Positions 1 to 5,939 of a DNA stretch of 5,943 bases are shown here, one piece after another. The stretch is taken from contig DKXD01000095.1 of the NCBI GenBank assembly GCA_002492075.1, positions 1 through 5,943 of the forward strand, in the 5' to 3' direction. Position 1 is the first letter of the stretch; each line of letters starts with the position of its first letter. The stretch comes from Ruminococcaceae bacterium UBA7135. GTDB taxonomy: Bacteria > Bacillota > Clostridia > Oscillospirales > Ruminococcaceae. Under the pieces are notes generated by a model. That model was not told the origin of the DNA. It saw only the letters and a list, made by a program, of their open reading frames with translations, and did no database searches. The translations under genes were made by a program, and so were the position numbers.

Positions 1-8
1 AAAAGTAA

Positions 9-17
9 TGTTATAAT
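9..17 (+). promoter_or_regulatory. Extended -10 promoter element upstream of mreB
   Basis: A consensus -10 hexamer TATAAT lies at 12-17, preceded by TG at 9-10 with one base between, which makes a full extended -10 (TGnTATAAT). A -35 box, if there is one, would fall left of the window, but extended -10 promoters depend less on it. Transcription would start near base 24, giving a 5' leader of about 65 AT-rich bases before mreB. It suggests that mreB opens a transcription unit, although read-through from upstream cannot be excluded. AT-rich leaders give chance -10 matches, so confidence is moderate. Confidence 0.5.
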
Positions 18-90
18 TTAAGTTGGTATAGAATGTGTAAAAATATTTTACTTTATATATCTAATTTTCGTTGTTCGGAGGAATCAAATA

Positions 91-1110
91 ATGTTTGGAA
101 TGAGCAAAGATATCGGTGTTGACTTGGGTACGGCAAATACGCTGGTCTATATGAGGGGCAAGGGGATAGTCATCCGTGAGCCTTCTGTGGTGGCGGTCGA
201 TAAAAAGGCAGGTCAAGTGCGCTATGTAGGACAAGAGGCAAAGGACGTCATCGGACGTACCCCAGGTTCCATAGTTGCCGTAAGACCGCTTAAGGACGGC
301 GTTATCGCCGATTTCGATATGACAAGCATAATGCTCGGGCAGTTCATCAAGAAAACGTTAAAGGGCAAGGGCGGCGCCCGTGTTATCATCTGCATACCGT
401 CCGGCGTTACCGAGGTAGAGCGCCGCGCCGTTAAGGAAGCGGCACAGCAGGCGGGCGCAAAGCGCGTGTCCATAATAGAGGAGCCTATGGCGGCTGCGAT
501 TGGCGCAGGACTTCCCGTGGCTGATCCTATGGGTAGTATGATCGTCGATATCGGCGGCGGCACGTCCGAGGTGGCTATCATCTCGCTTGGAGGCATAGTA
601 ACGTCACGTTCCGTGCGCGTCGCGGGAGACGAGTTCGACAACTCGATAATCAACTACATCAAAAAGAAATACAATCTGCTTATAGGCGAGCGCACAGCCG
701 AAAATATCAAGGTCGGCATCGGCTCGGCGTACAAGACCGACGAAAACGAGCCGGTCATGGACATCAAAGGACGCAACCTTTTGAACGGCTTGCCCCAGAA
801 CATAACCATTACATCCGACGAGATACGCGAGGCGCTTGCCGAGCCGCTGTCTCACGTTATCGAGGCTATCAAGACGACGCTTGAAAAGTGCCCGCCGGAG
901 CTTGCTTCGGATATCATCGAAACGGGAATTATGCTTGCGGGCGGCGGAGCGCTGCTGCGCGGTTTGGATAAGCTTATCAGCGCGGAAACGGGTATGCCCG
1001 TAAAGATCGCCGAAAGACCGCTTGACTGCGTTGCGGACGGCACAGGCAAGGTACTTGAAAACATAGATAAGCTTGAGGACGTTCTCAGCGAGGACGACGT
1101 GATGTATTGA
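91..1110 (+). CDS. mreB: Rod-shape-determining actin-like protein MreB
   Basis: Bacterial actin homologue that forms membrane-associated filaments and steers side-wall peptidoglycan synthesis. At 339 residues it is full length for the family. Visible motifs: phosphate-1 loop DLGTANT at residues 11-17, IPSGVTEVERRAV at about 102-114, EEPMAAAIGAG at 130-140 (the region of the nucleotide-hydrolysing glutamate), phosphate-2 loop DIGGGTSE at 153-160, and adenosine motif LAGGGALLRGL at 282-292. The start ATG has a strong GGAGGA at 77-82, 8 bases upstream. TGA is followed in frame by TAA. The N-terminus MFGMSKDIGVDLG is Bacillus MreB-like and argues against the paralogue Mbl. Odd point: the loop at about residues 89-97 is short and basic/glycine-rich (LKGKGGAR), whereas homologues carry hydrophobic membrane-contact residues there. 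Family assignment is essentially certain; MreB versus another clostridial MreB paralogue is slightly less so. Confidence 0.97.
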   Translation: MFGMSKDIGVDLGTANTLVYMRGKGIVIREPSVVAVDKKAGQVRYVGQEAKDVIGRTPGSIVAVRPLKDGVIADFDMTSIMLGQFIKKTLKGKGGARVIICIPSGVTEVERRAVKEAAQQAGAKRVSIIEEPMAAAIGAGLPVADPMGSMIVDIGGGTSEVAIISLGGIVTSRSVRVAGDEFDNSIINYIKKKYNLLIGERTAENIKVGIGSAYKTDENEPVMDIKGRNLLNGLPQNITITSDEIREALAEPLSHVIEAIKTTLEKCPPELASDIIETGIMLAGGGALLRGLDKLISAETGMPVKIAERPLDCVADGTGKVLENIDKLEDVLSEDDVMY

Positions 1111-1130
1111 TAAGCCCGCGCGGCGGACGG

Positions 1131-1147
1131 AGTGTTCGCTGAACACT
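1131..1147. repeat. Short perfect hairpin after mreB
   Basis: AGTGTTC (1131-1137) and GAACACT (1141-1147) form a perfect 7-bp inverted repeat around a 3-base loop, 20 bases after the mreB stop codon. It is only moderately GC-rich and has no T-run behind it, so it is not a convincing intrinsic terminator. It could protect the 3' end of a processed mreB transcript, or be chance. It directly abuts the larger palindromic element at 1151-1251. Confidence 0.45.
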
Positions 1148-1150
1148 TAT

Positions 1151-1251
1151 ACCAATTCTCAAATGAAAGGGTACAAATTTTATTTTCTCCTCCCATGCGA
1201 AGCGGGGAAGAGAAAATAAGATAATGTGCTTGCTTTTAATGAGAAATTGGT
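1151..1251. mobile_element. Candidate MITE-like palindromic element between mreB and mreC
   Basis: The ends are imperfect inverted repeats. ACCAATTCTCA at 1151-1161 matches the reverse complement of TGAGAAATTGGT at 1240-1251 except for one extra base, and weaker similarity runs on for several bases inward. Nested inside is a long hairpin at 1177-1222. TTAT occurs just outside both ends (1147-1150 and 1253-1256), a possible target duplication if one extra T is counted with the right end. There is no open frame inside, and a 101-base, non-coding, nested-palindrome unit is typical of MITEs or small mobile intergenic repeats. Copies elsewhere in the genome would settle it; from one locus this is inference. 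A structured mRNA spacer is the main alternative. Confidence 0.45.
1177..1222. repeat. Long inner hairpin of the mreB-mreC spacer
   Basis: TTATTTTCTC at 1180-1189 pairs with GAGAAAATAA at 1210-1219. After one C/A mismatch, TCCC (1191-1194) pairs with GGGA (1205-1208). Three more outer pairs, one a G-T wobble, extend it to 1177 and 1222. The loop holds GCGAAGC (1197-1203), a sequence known to form an exceptionally stable mini-hairpin in DNA. No T-run follows, so this is not a standard terminator. Its arms resemble those of the hairpin at 4940-4970. Confidence 0.7.
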
Positions 1252-1257
1252 TTTATG

Positions 1258-1291
1258 AGCCGAAAAGCGTAAAAGCTGTTGATTTTCGGCT
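1258..1291. repeat. Hairpin just upstream of mreC
   Basis: AGCCGAAAA (1258-1266) and TTTTCGGCT (1283-1291) are a perfect 9-bp inverted repeat around a 16-base loop. The structure ends 8 bases before the mreC Shine-Dalgarno, so in mRNA it could influence ribosome access or protect the 5' end of a processed mreCD message. An upstream TTG codon at 1279, in frame with mreC, lies inside this hairpin and has no Shine-Dalgarno of its own. Confidence 0.5.
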
Positions 1292-1299
1292 GCAAATTC

Positions 1300-1303
1300 G
1301 GAG
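1300..1303 (+). promoter_or_regulatory. Shine-Dalgarno that fixes the mreC start
   Basis: GGAG lies 5 bases before ATG 1309. The open frame extends upstream to a TTG at 1279, but that codon has no Shine-Dalgarno and would add ten residues before the usual short basic N-terminus and membrane anchor. ATG 1309 is therefore the preferred start. Confidence 0.7.
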
Positions 1304-1308
1304 TTGAT

Positions 1309-2175
1309 ATGAAGGATTTTTTTCACAGCGTTAAATTCAAAATACTGCTCGGTATAGCCGCGCTGCTGCTGGGGCTTATGGTTGCCGTGGCAGTTTCGGC
1401 AGGACAGCAGACCACTCCGCAGCAGATACTTAATACCATAGCGTCGCCGTTCGTAAATGCGGCAAACGCCGTTGCGGACGGCGTGGGCGGGTTCTTCGAC
1501 AAGCTGATAAACGCCGATAAATACAAATCTCAGAACGACGAGCTTCTCGCAAAGCTTTCGGAGATGTACAAGTACACAATGGATTATGACACCTTGAAAA
1601 ACGAGAACGACCGCCTGCGCGAAATGCTGGAGCTTAAAAAGAACAACGAGGATTTTCGTTTTTCCGAGCCGTGCGACGTTGCTTCACGAAACGCGAACGA
1701 CCTTTACGGCGGCTTTACGGTCAGAAAGGGAAAGAACGACGGGATATCCGTCAACGATCCCGTTATCACCTCGGTGGGTCTTGTCGGCAGAGTTACGTCC
1801 GTTGCTGATAACTATGCAAGAGTTACCACTATCGTCAGTCCGCAGGTGAACGTCGGCGTATATACCATGCGCACCAAGACCACGGGCGTTATAGAGAACG
1901 ATGTTTCCTCCGCCGAAAAGGAGCTCTGCCTTATGAGTGATATCCTGAAGGACGCGGATATCAAGGAGGGAGACATAATCTTTACTTCGGGCAAAAGCGG
2001 GCTGTTTCCCGCCGATATTCCCGTAGGAACGGTAACGGAGGTCTACGACGATCCCAACGGTCTTACCAAGCACGCGCTTGTAAAGCCCATGGAAGACGTT
2101 AAATCGGTGTCCTCGGTGTTCGTCATTACGGACTTTGACGGCAAGGGTATACCGTTTGATATAGAGGACGAGTGA
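1309..2175 (+). CDS. mreC: Rod-shape-determining protein MreC
   Basis: Bitopic elongasome protein that connects the cytoplasmic MreB side to the extracytoplasmic PBP2 and helps activate it. From ATG 1309 it has 288 residues, normal for the family. Order of parts: short cytoplasmic tail (1-11); one hydrophobic anchor at about 12-31; a coiled coil at about 62-110 with repeated K/E/L/N spacing (KSQNDELLAKL, LKNENDRLREMLELKK); then the beta-rich MreC core. The core shows GGFTVRKGKNDGI, VGLVGRVTSV and the hallmark SGKSGLFPADIPVGTV at 227-242, and ends in VKPMED and SSVFVITD. The TGA stop is followed in frame by TAG. It is separated from mreB by a 198-base structured spacer but is only 6 bases from mreD, so mreC and mreD are surely cotranscribed. 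Start is chosen from the GGAG at 1300-1303. Confidence 0.95.
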   Translation: MKDFFHSVKFKILLGIAALLLGLMVAVAVSAGQQTTPQQILNTIASPFVNAANAVADGVGGFFDKLINADKYKSQNDELLAKLSEMYKYTMDYDTLKNENDRLREMLELKKNNEDFRFSEPCDVASRNANDLYGGFTVRKGKNDGISVNDPVITSVGLVGRVTSVADNYARVTTIVSPQVNVGVYTMRTKTTGVIENDVSSAEKELCLMSDILKDADIKEGDIIFTSGKSGLFPADIPVGTVTEVYDDPNGLTKHALVKPMEDVKSVSSVFVITDFDGKGIPFDIEDE

Positions 2176-2181
2176 TAGCTT

Positions 2182-2781
2182 ATGAAGATGAAGCTCACAA
2201 GCAAAGCGCGTTCGCGCAGAGCGGCGATACGCTGTTTTTTGCGCTGGCTTTCTTATGCGGCGGTTTTGCTGTTGTTTTATGTGATGGAATGTAACCCGAT
2301 AATACCGGGCTTTTGTCCGTTGTTGCTGATACCGCTTGCCACGTCCGTCGCAATGTACGAGGGCGACCTCGCAGCGGGAGTGTTCGGCGTTTTTTGTGGA
2401 CTTATGCTGGATATCGCGAACGGCGTGACCGTTACGGGTTTTTCGGCGCTGCTGCTTTTATGCGCGTGTCCGTTTATTTCGCTGATGTCGCGTTTTCTTA
2501 TTAAGAAAACGTTTGTCAGTCATTTGATACTGAACGCCGCCGTTTGTGTGGTAATGGCGCTGCTCGATCTGGTGTTCCTACACTGGGTGTGGGAGGGCGG
2601 TCAAAGCGTGATATCGTTCCGAAAGGTGATACTTCCCGCTTACGGTGGAGCGATATTCTGGTCGATACCCATTTACGCTTTGATAAGCTTTATCTCCGCA
2701 AGGTTCCGCCCAAAGGAACAGCAGAGACTGGCGGAGTCGGCTCAGAATGCCGAGGAGCAGGAAAATATGGAAACGGATTGA
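2182..2781 (+). CDS. mreD: Rod-shape-determining membrane protein MreD
   Basis: Integral membrane partner of MreC in the elongasome. The 199 residues show five or six hydrophobic segments at about 22-37, 43-60, 64-81, 85-107, 113-136 and 149-172. The N-terminal tail is strongly basic (many K and R in the first 21 residues, consistent with a cytoplasmic location), and the acidic/polar C-terminal tail is rich in E and Q. GLMLDIANG around residues 74-82 matches the G-L-x-x-D-x region typical of MreD. MreD sequences are poorly conserved, so the call rests on topology, that motif and position between mreC and PBP2. It starts 6 bases after the mreC stop with only a weak AGAGGA at 2163-2168, about 13 bases upstream, so translational coupling to mreC is likely. 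A second ATG at 2188, two codons in, is an alternative start. Confidence 0.9.
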   Translation: MKMKLTSKARSRRAAIRCFLRWLSYAAVLLLFYVMECNPIIPGFCPLLLIPLATSVAMYEGDLAAGVFGVFCGLMLDIANGVTVTGFSALLLLCACPFISLMSRFLIKKTFVSHLILNAAVCVVMALLDLVFLHWVWEGGQSVISFRKVILPAYGGAIFWSIPIYALISFISARFRPKEQQRLAESAQNAEEQENMETD

Positions 2782-2843
2782 CGCGGACATTGTGCTTTGC
2801 GGAATAAATCCCGCGCTTTTCATAACCGCGTACAATATGATTT

Positions 2844-2849
2844 AGGTGA
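2844..2849 (+). promoter_or_regulatory. Shine-Dalgarno that fixes the PBP2 start
   Basis: AGGTGA lies 5 bases before ATG 2855 and matches part of the consensus AGGAGGTGA. The in-frame GTG at 2846 sits inside this site and would have no ribosome-binding site of its own, so ATG 2855 is the likely start and the protein is three residues shorter than a longest-frame call. Confidence 0.75.
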
Positions 2850-2854
2850 ATATT

Positions 2855-4930
2855 ATGAGCAAGATCTCAAGTCTTATTCGGTCGATAGTATTAGCGGCGC
2901 TGGTTATCGTCGCCGCGTTTTTTTGCGGTGTAAGGCTGCTGCAAACTCAGATAGTCGACGGAGAAAAATATCTTCAGATGACTAAAAGCGTAAAGGTAAC
3001 TACGCAGGAGATCGAGGCCGCCCGCGGGCAGATAGTCGACACGAACGGCAAGGTGCTGAACACCAATAAGATATCGCACAGCCTGAACCTGCAATATTCG
3101 TCGCTTCCAAAGGGGAAGGAGAACGAGGTTATCTACCGTGCTGTAACGGTGCTTTTGAATAACGGCGACAAATGGAACGATTCCCTGCCGATAACTCTTG
3201 ACACGCCATATTCCTTCCTTACCGGAAAGGGAAAGGAGGAGGAGATAGCGAAGCTCAAGGAGGTCATCAACGTAGCGGGCTATTCAAGCGCCGAGGACTG
3301 CATGCATTGGATCTGCAAAAATTATGAGATCGACGAAAACAAATACGACGAGAAAATGCAGCGCTATATCGCGGGCGTTCGTTATGAAATGACTTTAAAG
3401 GAGTTCTCGTCGTTCAATAACAAATTTGTTATGGCTTCCGATATCAGCGAGGACTCGGTACACGAGCTGAAGGAGCTTGACCACCTGCTTGAGGGCGTTG
3501 AGATAAGCGACAGCTGGGAGCGTCAGTATCTTGACGGAACGCTTGCGCCGCATTTGCGCGGAGTTGTGGGCGCGATATCCGAGGAGCAGTACGAAAAGCT
3601 GAAAGACGAGGGCTATAACGCCAACGATATAATAGGACGCGAGGGCGTTGAGAAATCGTTGGAGGATATTCTGCACGGCAAGCGCGGCGAGCGCACTATT
3701 ACGCGCAGCAGCGAGGTAAACGGCGTCAAGGAGGAGATCACTAAGGAACCCGAGGCGGGGAAATCGGTTATGCTGACAATAGACAGCGAGCTTCAGCTGC
3801 TCTTGCAGGACGCTCTGAAATACCACATCGACTACATCAATTCCGATTACCTCACTCCCGCAATTAACTACACAAAGTATGTTAAGGGCTGCAAGGCGGG
3901 CTCTATCGTGGTGCTTGACGTAAAGACAGGCGGCGTACTGGCTTGCGTAAGCTACCCCGGCTATGACATCAACGATATGGTGAAGGACTACAACGAGGTG
4001 CTCAACCGCGCGGATTCCCCATTGCTTAACCGCGCGTTGTTCGGCGAATACCGCCCCGGTTCCACGTTCAAGACTATAACCGCCACAGCGGGTATGGCGG
4101 AGGGCGCGATTACTCCCACAAGCACAATCTCTTGCGGACACACATATCCATATTACGGCGGCAAGTTCACTTGTCTGGGTGCGCACGGAGCTATCCCCGT
4201 TAAAACGGGACTGCAATTTTCGTGTAATATTTTCTTTTACGAGACCGCGCGGCGTATAGGTATCGACAAGCTTGCGTACTGGGGGAAGATGTTCGGCGTA
4301 GGAGAGGATCTGGGCTTGGAGCTTGATATGGCGACGGGTCACATGAGCTCGCTTGAATATTTCGAGGAAATGGGCTACGATTGGTACGAGGGCAACATCG
4401 TACAGGCGGGTATCGGTCAGTGCGAAACGGCTCTTACGCCCATGCACCTCGCAGTCCAGGCAATGACGCTGGCAAACAAGGGAGTGCGTTACGAGCCGCA
4501 TATCGTGAAGTCCGTCTATAACTACGACCTCACCGAAAAGCTCTACGACAAGGAACCGACGATCGCTGAGGATTTCTCCGACCTGCCCGATATGGATAGT
4601 TACATGGACGCGATAAAGCAGGGTATGCAGCTTATGGCGGATACGCAGGTGAGCTTCAATATTAATGGAGTGTTCCGCAACACATTCGATTATCTGGGCT
4701 TCAAGGGACAAGTCGCCGGCAAGAGCGGCACCCCGCAGGTCTCCGAGAACGAGTACAATTCCGCGTTTATCGGGTTTTATCCCGCCGATAAGCCGGAGAT
4801 AGCGTTCGGGATTCTTCTGGAAAAGGGCGAGTATTCCAAGTGCCTTGCGGCGAACGTTGTGAATGCTTACGCCAACAGGAAAATAAGCACTCAGTATGAC
4901 GAAAAGGGCGTACCCAAGAGTATGCTTTAA
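2855..4930 (+). CDS. mrdA: Penicillin-binding protein 2, class B peptidoglycan transpeptidase
   Basis: Elongasome DD-transpeptidase that cross-links stem peptides of new side-wall peptidoglycan outside the membrane. It normally works with the glycosyltransferase RodA and is stimulated by MreC. The protein has 691 residues. A short basic tail and one membrane anchor (about 10-26) are followed by the class B dimerisation/pedestal region, with the RGQIVDTNG motif at 57-65 and a stretch ending in GYNANDIIGREGVEKSLEDIL, characteristic of PBP2. The transpeptidase domain carries all three active-site motifs: STFK at 403-406 (S403 nucleophile), SCN at 456-458 and KSGT at 623-626. No PASTA domain follows, which argues against SpoVD or divisome PBPs with that tail. 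It lies 73 bases after mreD, so it probably belongs to the same transcript. The catalytic motifs are intact, so it should be active and beta-lactam-binding. Assignment to the PBP2/elongation branch leans on the mre neighbours. Confidence 0.95.
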   Translation: MSKISSLIRSIVLAALVIVAAFFCGVRLLQTQIVDGEKYLQMTKSVKVTTQEIEAARGQIVDTNGKVLNTNKISHSLNLQYSSLPKGKENEVIYRAVTVLLNNGDKWNDSLPITLDTPYSFLTGKGKEEEIAKLKEVINVAGYSSAEDCMHWICKNYEIDENKYDEKMQRYIAGVRYEMTLKEFSSFNNKFVMASDISEDSVHELKELDHLLEGVEISDSWERQYLDGTLAPHLRGVVGAISEEQYEKLKDEGYNANDIIGREGVEKSLEDILHGKRGERTITRSSEVNGVKEEITKEPEAGKSVMLTIDSELQLLLQDALKYHIDYINSDYLTPAINYTKYVKGCKAGSIVVLDVKTGGVLACVSYPGYDINDMVKDYNEVLNRADSPLLNRALFGEYRPGSTFKTITATAGMAEGAITPTSTISCGHTYPYYGGKFTCLGAHGAIPVKTGLQFSCNIFFYETARRIGIDKLAYWGKMFGVGEDLGLELDMATGHMSSLEYFEEMGYDWYEGNIVQAGIGQCETALTPMHLAVQAMTLANKGVRYEPHIVKSVYNYDLTEKLYDKEPTIAEDFSDLPDMDSYMDAIKQGMQLMADTQVSFNINGVFRNTFDYLGFKGQVAGKSGTPQVSENEYNSAFIGFYPADKPEIAFGILLEKGEYSKCLAANVVNAYANRKISTQYDEKGVPKSML

Positions 4931-4939
4931 GAACAAAAC

Positions 4940-4970
4940 GTTTTCTCCCTGCCACAGGTGGGGAGAAAAC
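4940..4970. repeat. Strong hairpin between PBP2 gene and era
   Basis: GTTTTCTCCC (4940-4949) and GGGAGAAAAC (4961-4970) form a perfect 10-bp inverted repeat. In RNA, two wobble pairs and two further C-G pairs (4950-4953 with 4957-4960) extend it to a continuous 14-bp stem with a 3-base ACA loop. It lies 9 bases after the PBP2 stop. The bases after it are CCATAAAATAA, not a T-run, so termination on the + strand is doubtful. On the - strand the arm would be followed by an A/T mix, also not a clean signal. Arm similarity to the hairpin at 1177-1222 suggests a dispersed intergenic palindrome. Confidence 0.75.
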
Positions 4971-4972
4971 CC

Positions 4973-4992
4973 ATAAAATAATCGCATTTTAT
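4973..4992. repeat. AT-only inverted repeat upstream of era
   Basis: ATAAAAT (4973-4979) and ATTTTAT (4986-4992) are a perfect 7-bp inverted repeat with a 6-base loop, directly before the era Shine-Dalgarno (AAAGGG, 4995-5000). With only A-T pairs it would be weak in RNA. It could be an operator-like site or chance in an AT-rich spacer. Confidence 0.35.
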
Positions 4993-5005
4993 CGAAAGGG
5001 AAAAT

Positions 5006-5908
5006 ATGACAAAAAATCTATTTACGGCAATAACGGGACGCCCGAACGCGGGAAAATCCTCACTTACGAATTTGTTGGTCGGAGAGAAGATATCAATAGT
5101 CTCCGAAAAACCGCAGACCACCCGCAACCGTATAAACGGCGTACTCACAAAGGGAGATACGCAGTTCGTGTTTATCGATACGCCGGGTATGCTCCGTGCG
5201 AGGACTAAGCTCGGGGAGCACATGGTGAAGTCGATACGCTCGTCGGTAAGCGACGTGGACTGTGCTGTTCTTATGGCGGACGCGACAAAAAAAATATCGC
5301 CCGTAGAGCAGCAGCTGATACGCTCGTTCGCCGAAAACGGCACACAGGTCATTTTGCTGATCAATAAAGTCGACCTGCTGAAAAGCAAGGAAGAGCTGCT
5401 GCCGATGATCGCGCAGTACAACGAGCTTTACGATTTTGCGGAGATAATACCGATAAGCGTAAAGCGCAGGATAAATACGGAAAAGATACTTCCCGCGCTG
5501 GAGCGCTTCGCGGCGGAGGGTGAACACTTTTTCCCCGACGATATTGCCACCGACCGTACCGAGCGTTTTCTGTGCGGTGAGATAATCCGTGAAAAAATAC
5601 TGTGGACAATGGAGCAGGAGATACCGCACGGCACGGCTGTGGATATCGAGAGCTTCAAGCAGCGCACGGGCAAAAACGGCGCGGAGATCATTGATATCGG
5701 CGCGGTGATCATCTGCGAAAAGCAGTCGCATAAGGGAATGATAATCGGCAAGGGCGGCGAGCGCCTGAAACAGATAGGCTCTATGGCGCGCAAGGATATT
5801 GAGGAGCTGCTGGGTTGCAAGGTGAATCTGCAGATATTCGTTAAGGTGAAAGAGGACTGGCGAAACCGCGAAAACGTTATCAGCGAATATAATGCGGCGG
5901 ACGAATAA
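5006..5908 (+). CDS. era: GTPase Era, 16S rRNA maturation and 30S assembly
   Basis: Essential GTPase that binds the 3' end of 16S rRNA through a KH domain and checks 30S subunit maturation, in the cytoplasm and at the membrane. The 300 residues match the family length. GTPase motifs: G1 GRPNAGKS at 11-18, G2 around the TT at 38-39 (KPQTTRNR), G3 DTPG at 58-61, G4 NKVD at 120-123, G5 near ISVK at 150-153. The Era linker (TDRTERFLCGEIIREKI) leads to the C-terminal KH domain with IGKGGERLKQIG at about 247-258 and a final IFVKVKEDWRN. The start ATG has AAAGGG 5 bases upstream. Small departures: AGKSS where many Era proteins have VGKST, and SVK with no following glycine in the loosely conserved G5. 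It follows PBP2 by 75 bases, an unusual neighbour, since era usually sits with ybeY, dgkA, cdd or recO. Confidence 0.96.
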   Translation: MTKNLFTAITGRPNAGKSSLTNLLVGEKISIVSEKPQTTRNRINGVLTKGDTQFVFIDTPGMLRARTKLGEHMVKSIRSSVSDVDCAVLMADATKKISPVEQQLIRSFAENGTQVILLINKVDLLKSKEELLPMIAQYNELYDFAEIIPISVKRRINTEKILPALERFAAEGEHFFPDDIATDRTERFLCGEIIREKILWTMEQEIPHGTAVDIESFKQRTGKNGAEIIDIGAVIICEKQSHKGMIIGKGGERLKQIGSMARKDIEELLGCKVNLQIFVKVKEDWRNRENVISEYNAADE

Positions 5909-5915
5909 GCCGCAT
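5892..5915. repeat. Hairpin around the era stop codon
   Basis: ATGCGGC (5892-5898) and GCCGCAT (5909-5915) form a perfect 7-bp inverted repeat with a 10-base loop that contains the era TAA stop at 5906-5908. It sits 7 bases before the terminator-like hairpin, so the era 3' end has two stem-loops in tandem. It may help 3'-end stability. Confidence 0.45.
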
Positions 5916-5922
5916 AAAATAA

Positions 5923-5939
5923 CCCCGCCATAGGCGGGG
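5923..5939 (+). terminator. Probable intrinsic terminator after era, truncated by window end
   Basis: CCCCGCC (5923-5929) and GGCGGGG (5933-5939) form a perfect, all-G/C 7-bp stem with a 3-base ATA loop, 14 bases after the era stop. The stem and position are those of a rho-independent terminator. The window ends four bases later (GTAT), so the T-run that would confirm it cannot be seen. If real, era is the last gene of the unit. Confidence 0.65.

Noticed and set aside
54..59. TATATA as a second mreB promoter -10
   Set aside because: The sequence at the matching -35 distance (around 31-36) does not resemble TTGACA, and the leader is AT-rich, so such matches are expected by chance.
1177..1222. 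Intrinsic terminator between mreB and mreC
   Set aside because: The hairpin is long, but what follows is ATAATGTGC with no T-run, and the stem base is A/T-rich. It does not fit a rho-independent terminator.
1279..1308. TTG 1279 as the mreC start
   Set aside because: It has no Shine-Dalgarno, lies inside a hairpin, and adds ten atypical residues before the normal N-terminus. ATG 1309 has GGAG at good spacing.
2799..2815. Inverted repeat around GGA and TCC in the mreD-PBP2 spacer
   Set aside because: The pairing is only about five bases and needs a bulge, which is not distinguishable from chance.
2831..2836. TACAAT as a -10 box for a separate PBP2 promoter
   Set aside because: No acceptable -35 hexamer is found about 17 bases upstream and there is no TG extension. 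It is more likely chance sequence in the mreD-PBP2 spacer.
3395..4987. A 530-codon open frame on the - strand opposite the PBP2 gene
   Set aside because: It runs antisense to a clearly functional gene with all catalytic motifs. Its translation is rich in arginine, histidine, valine and leucine without recognisable domains, as expected for a shadow frame of codon-biased sequence.
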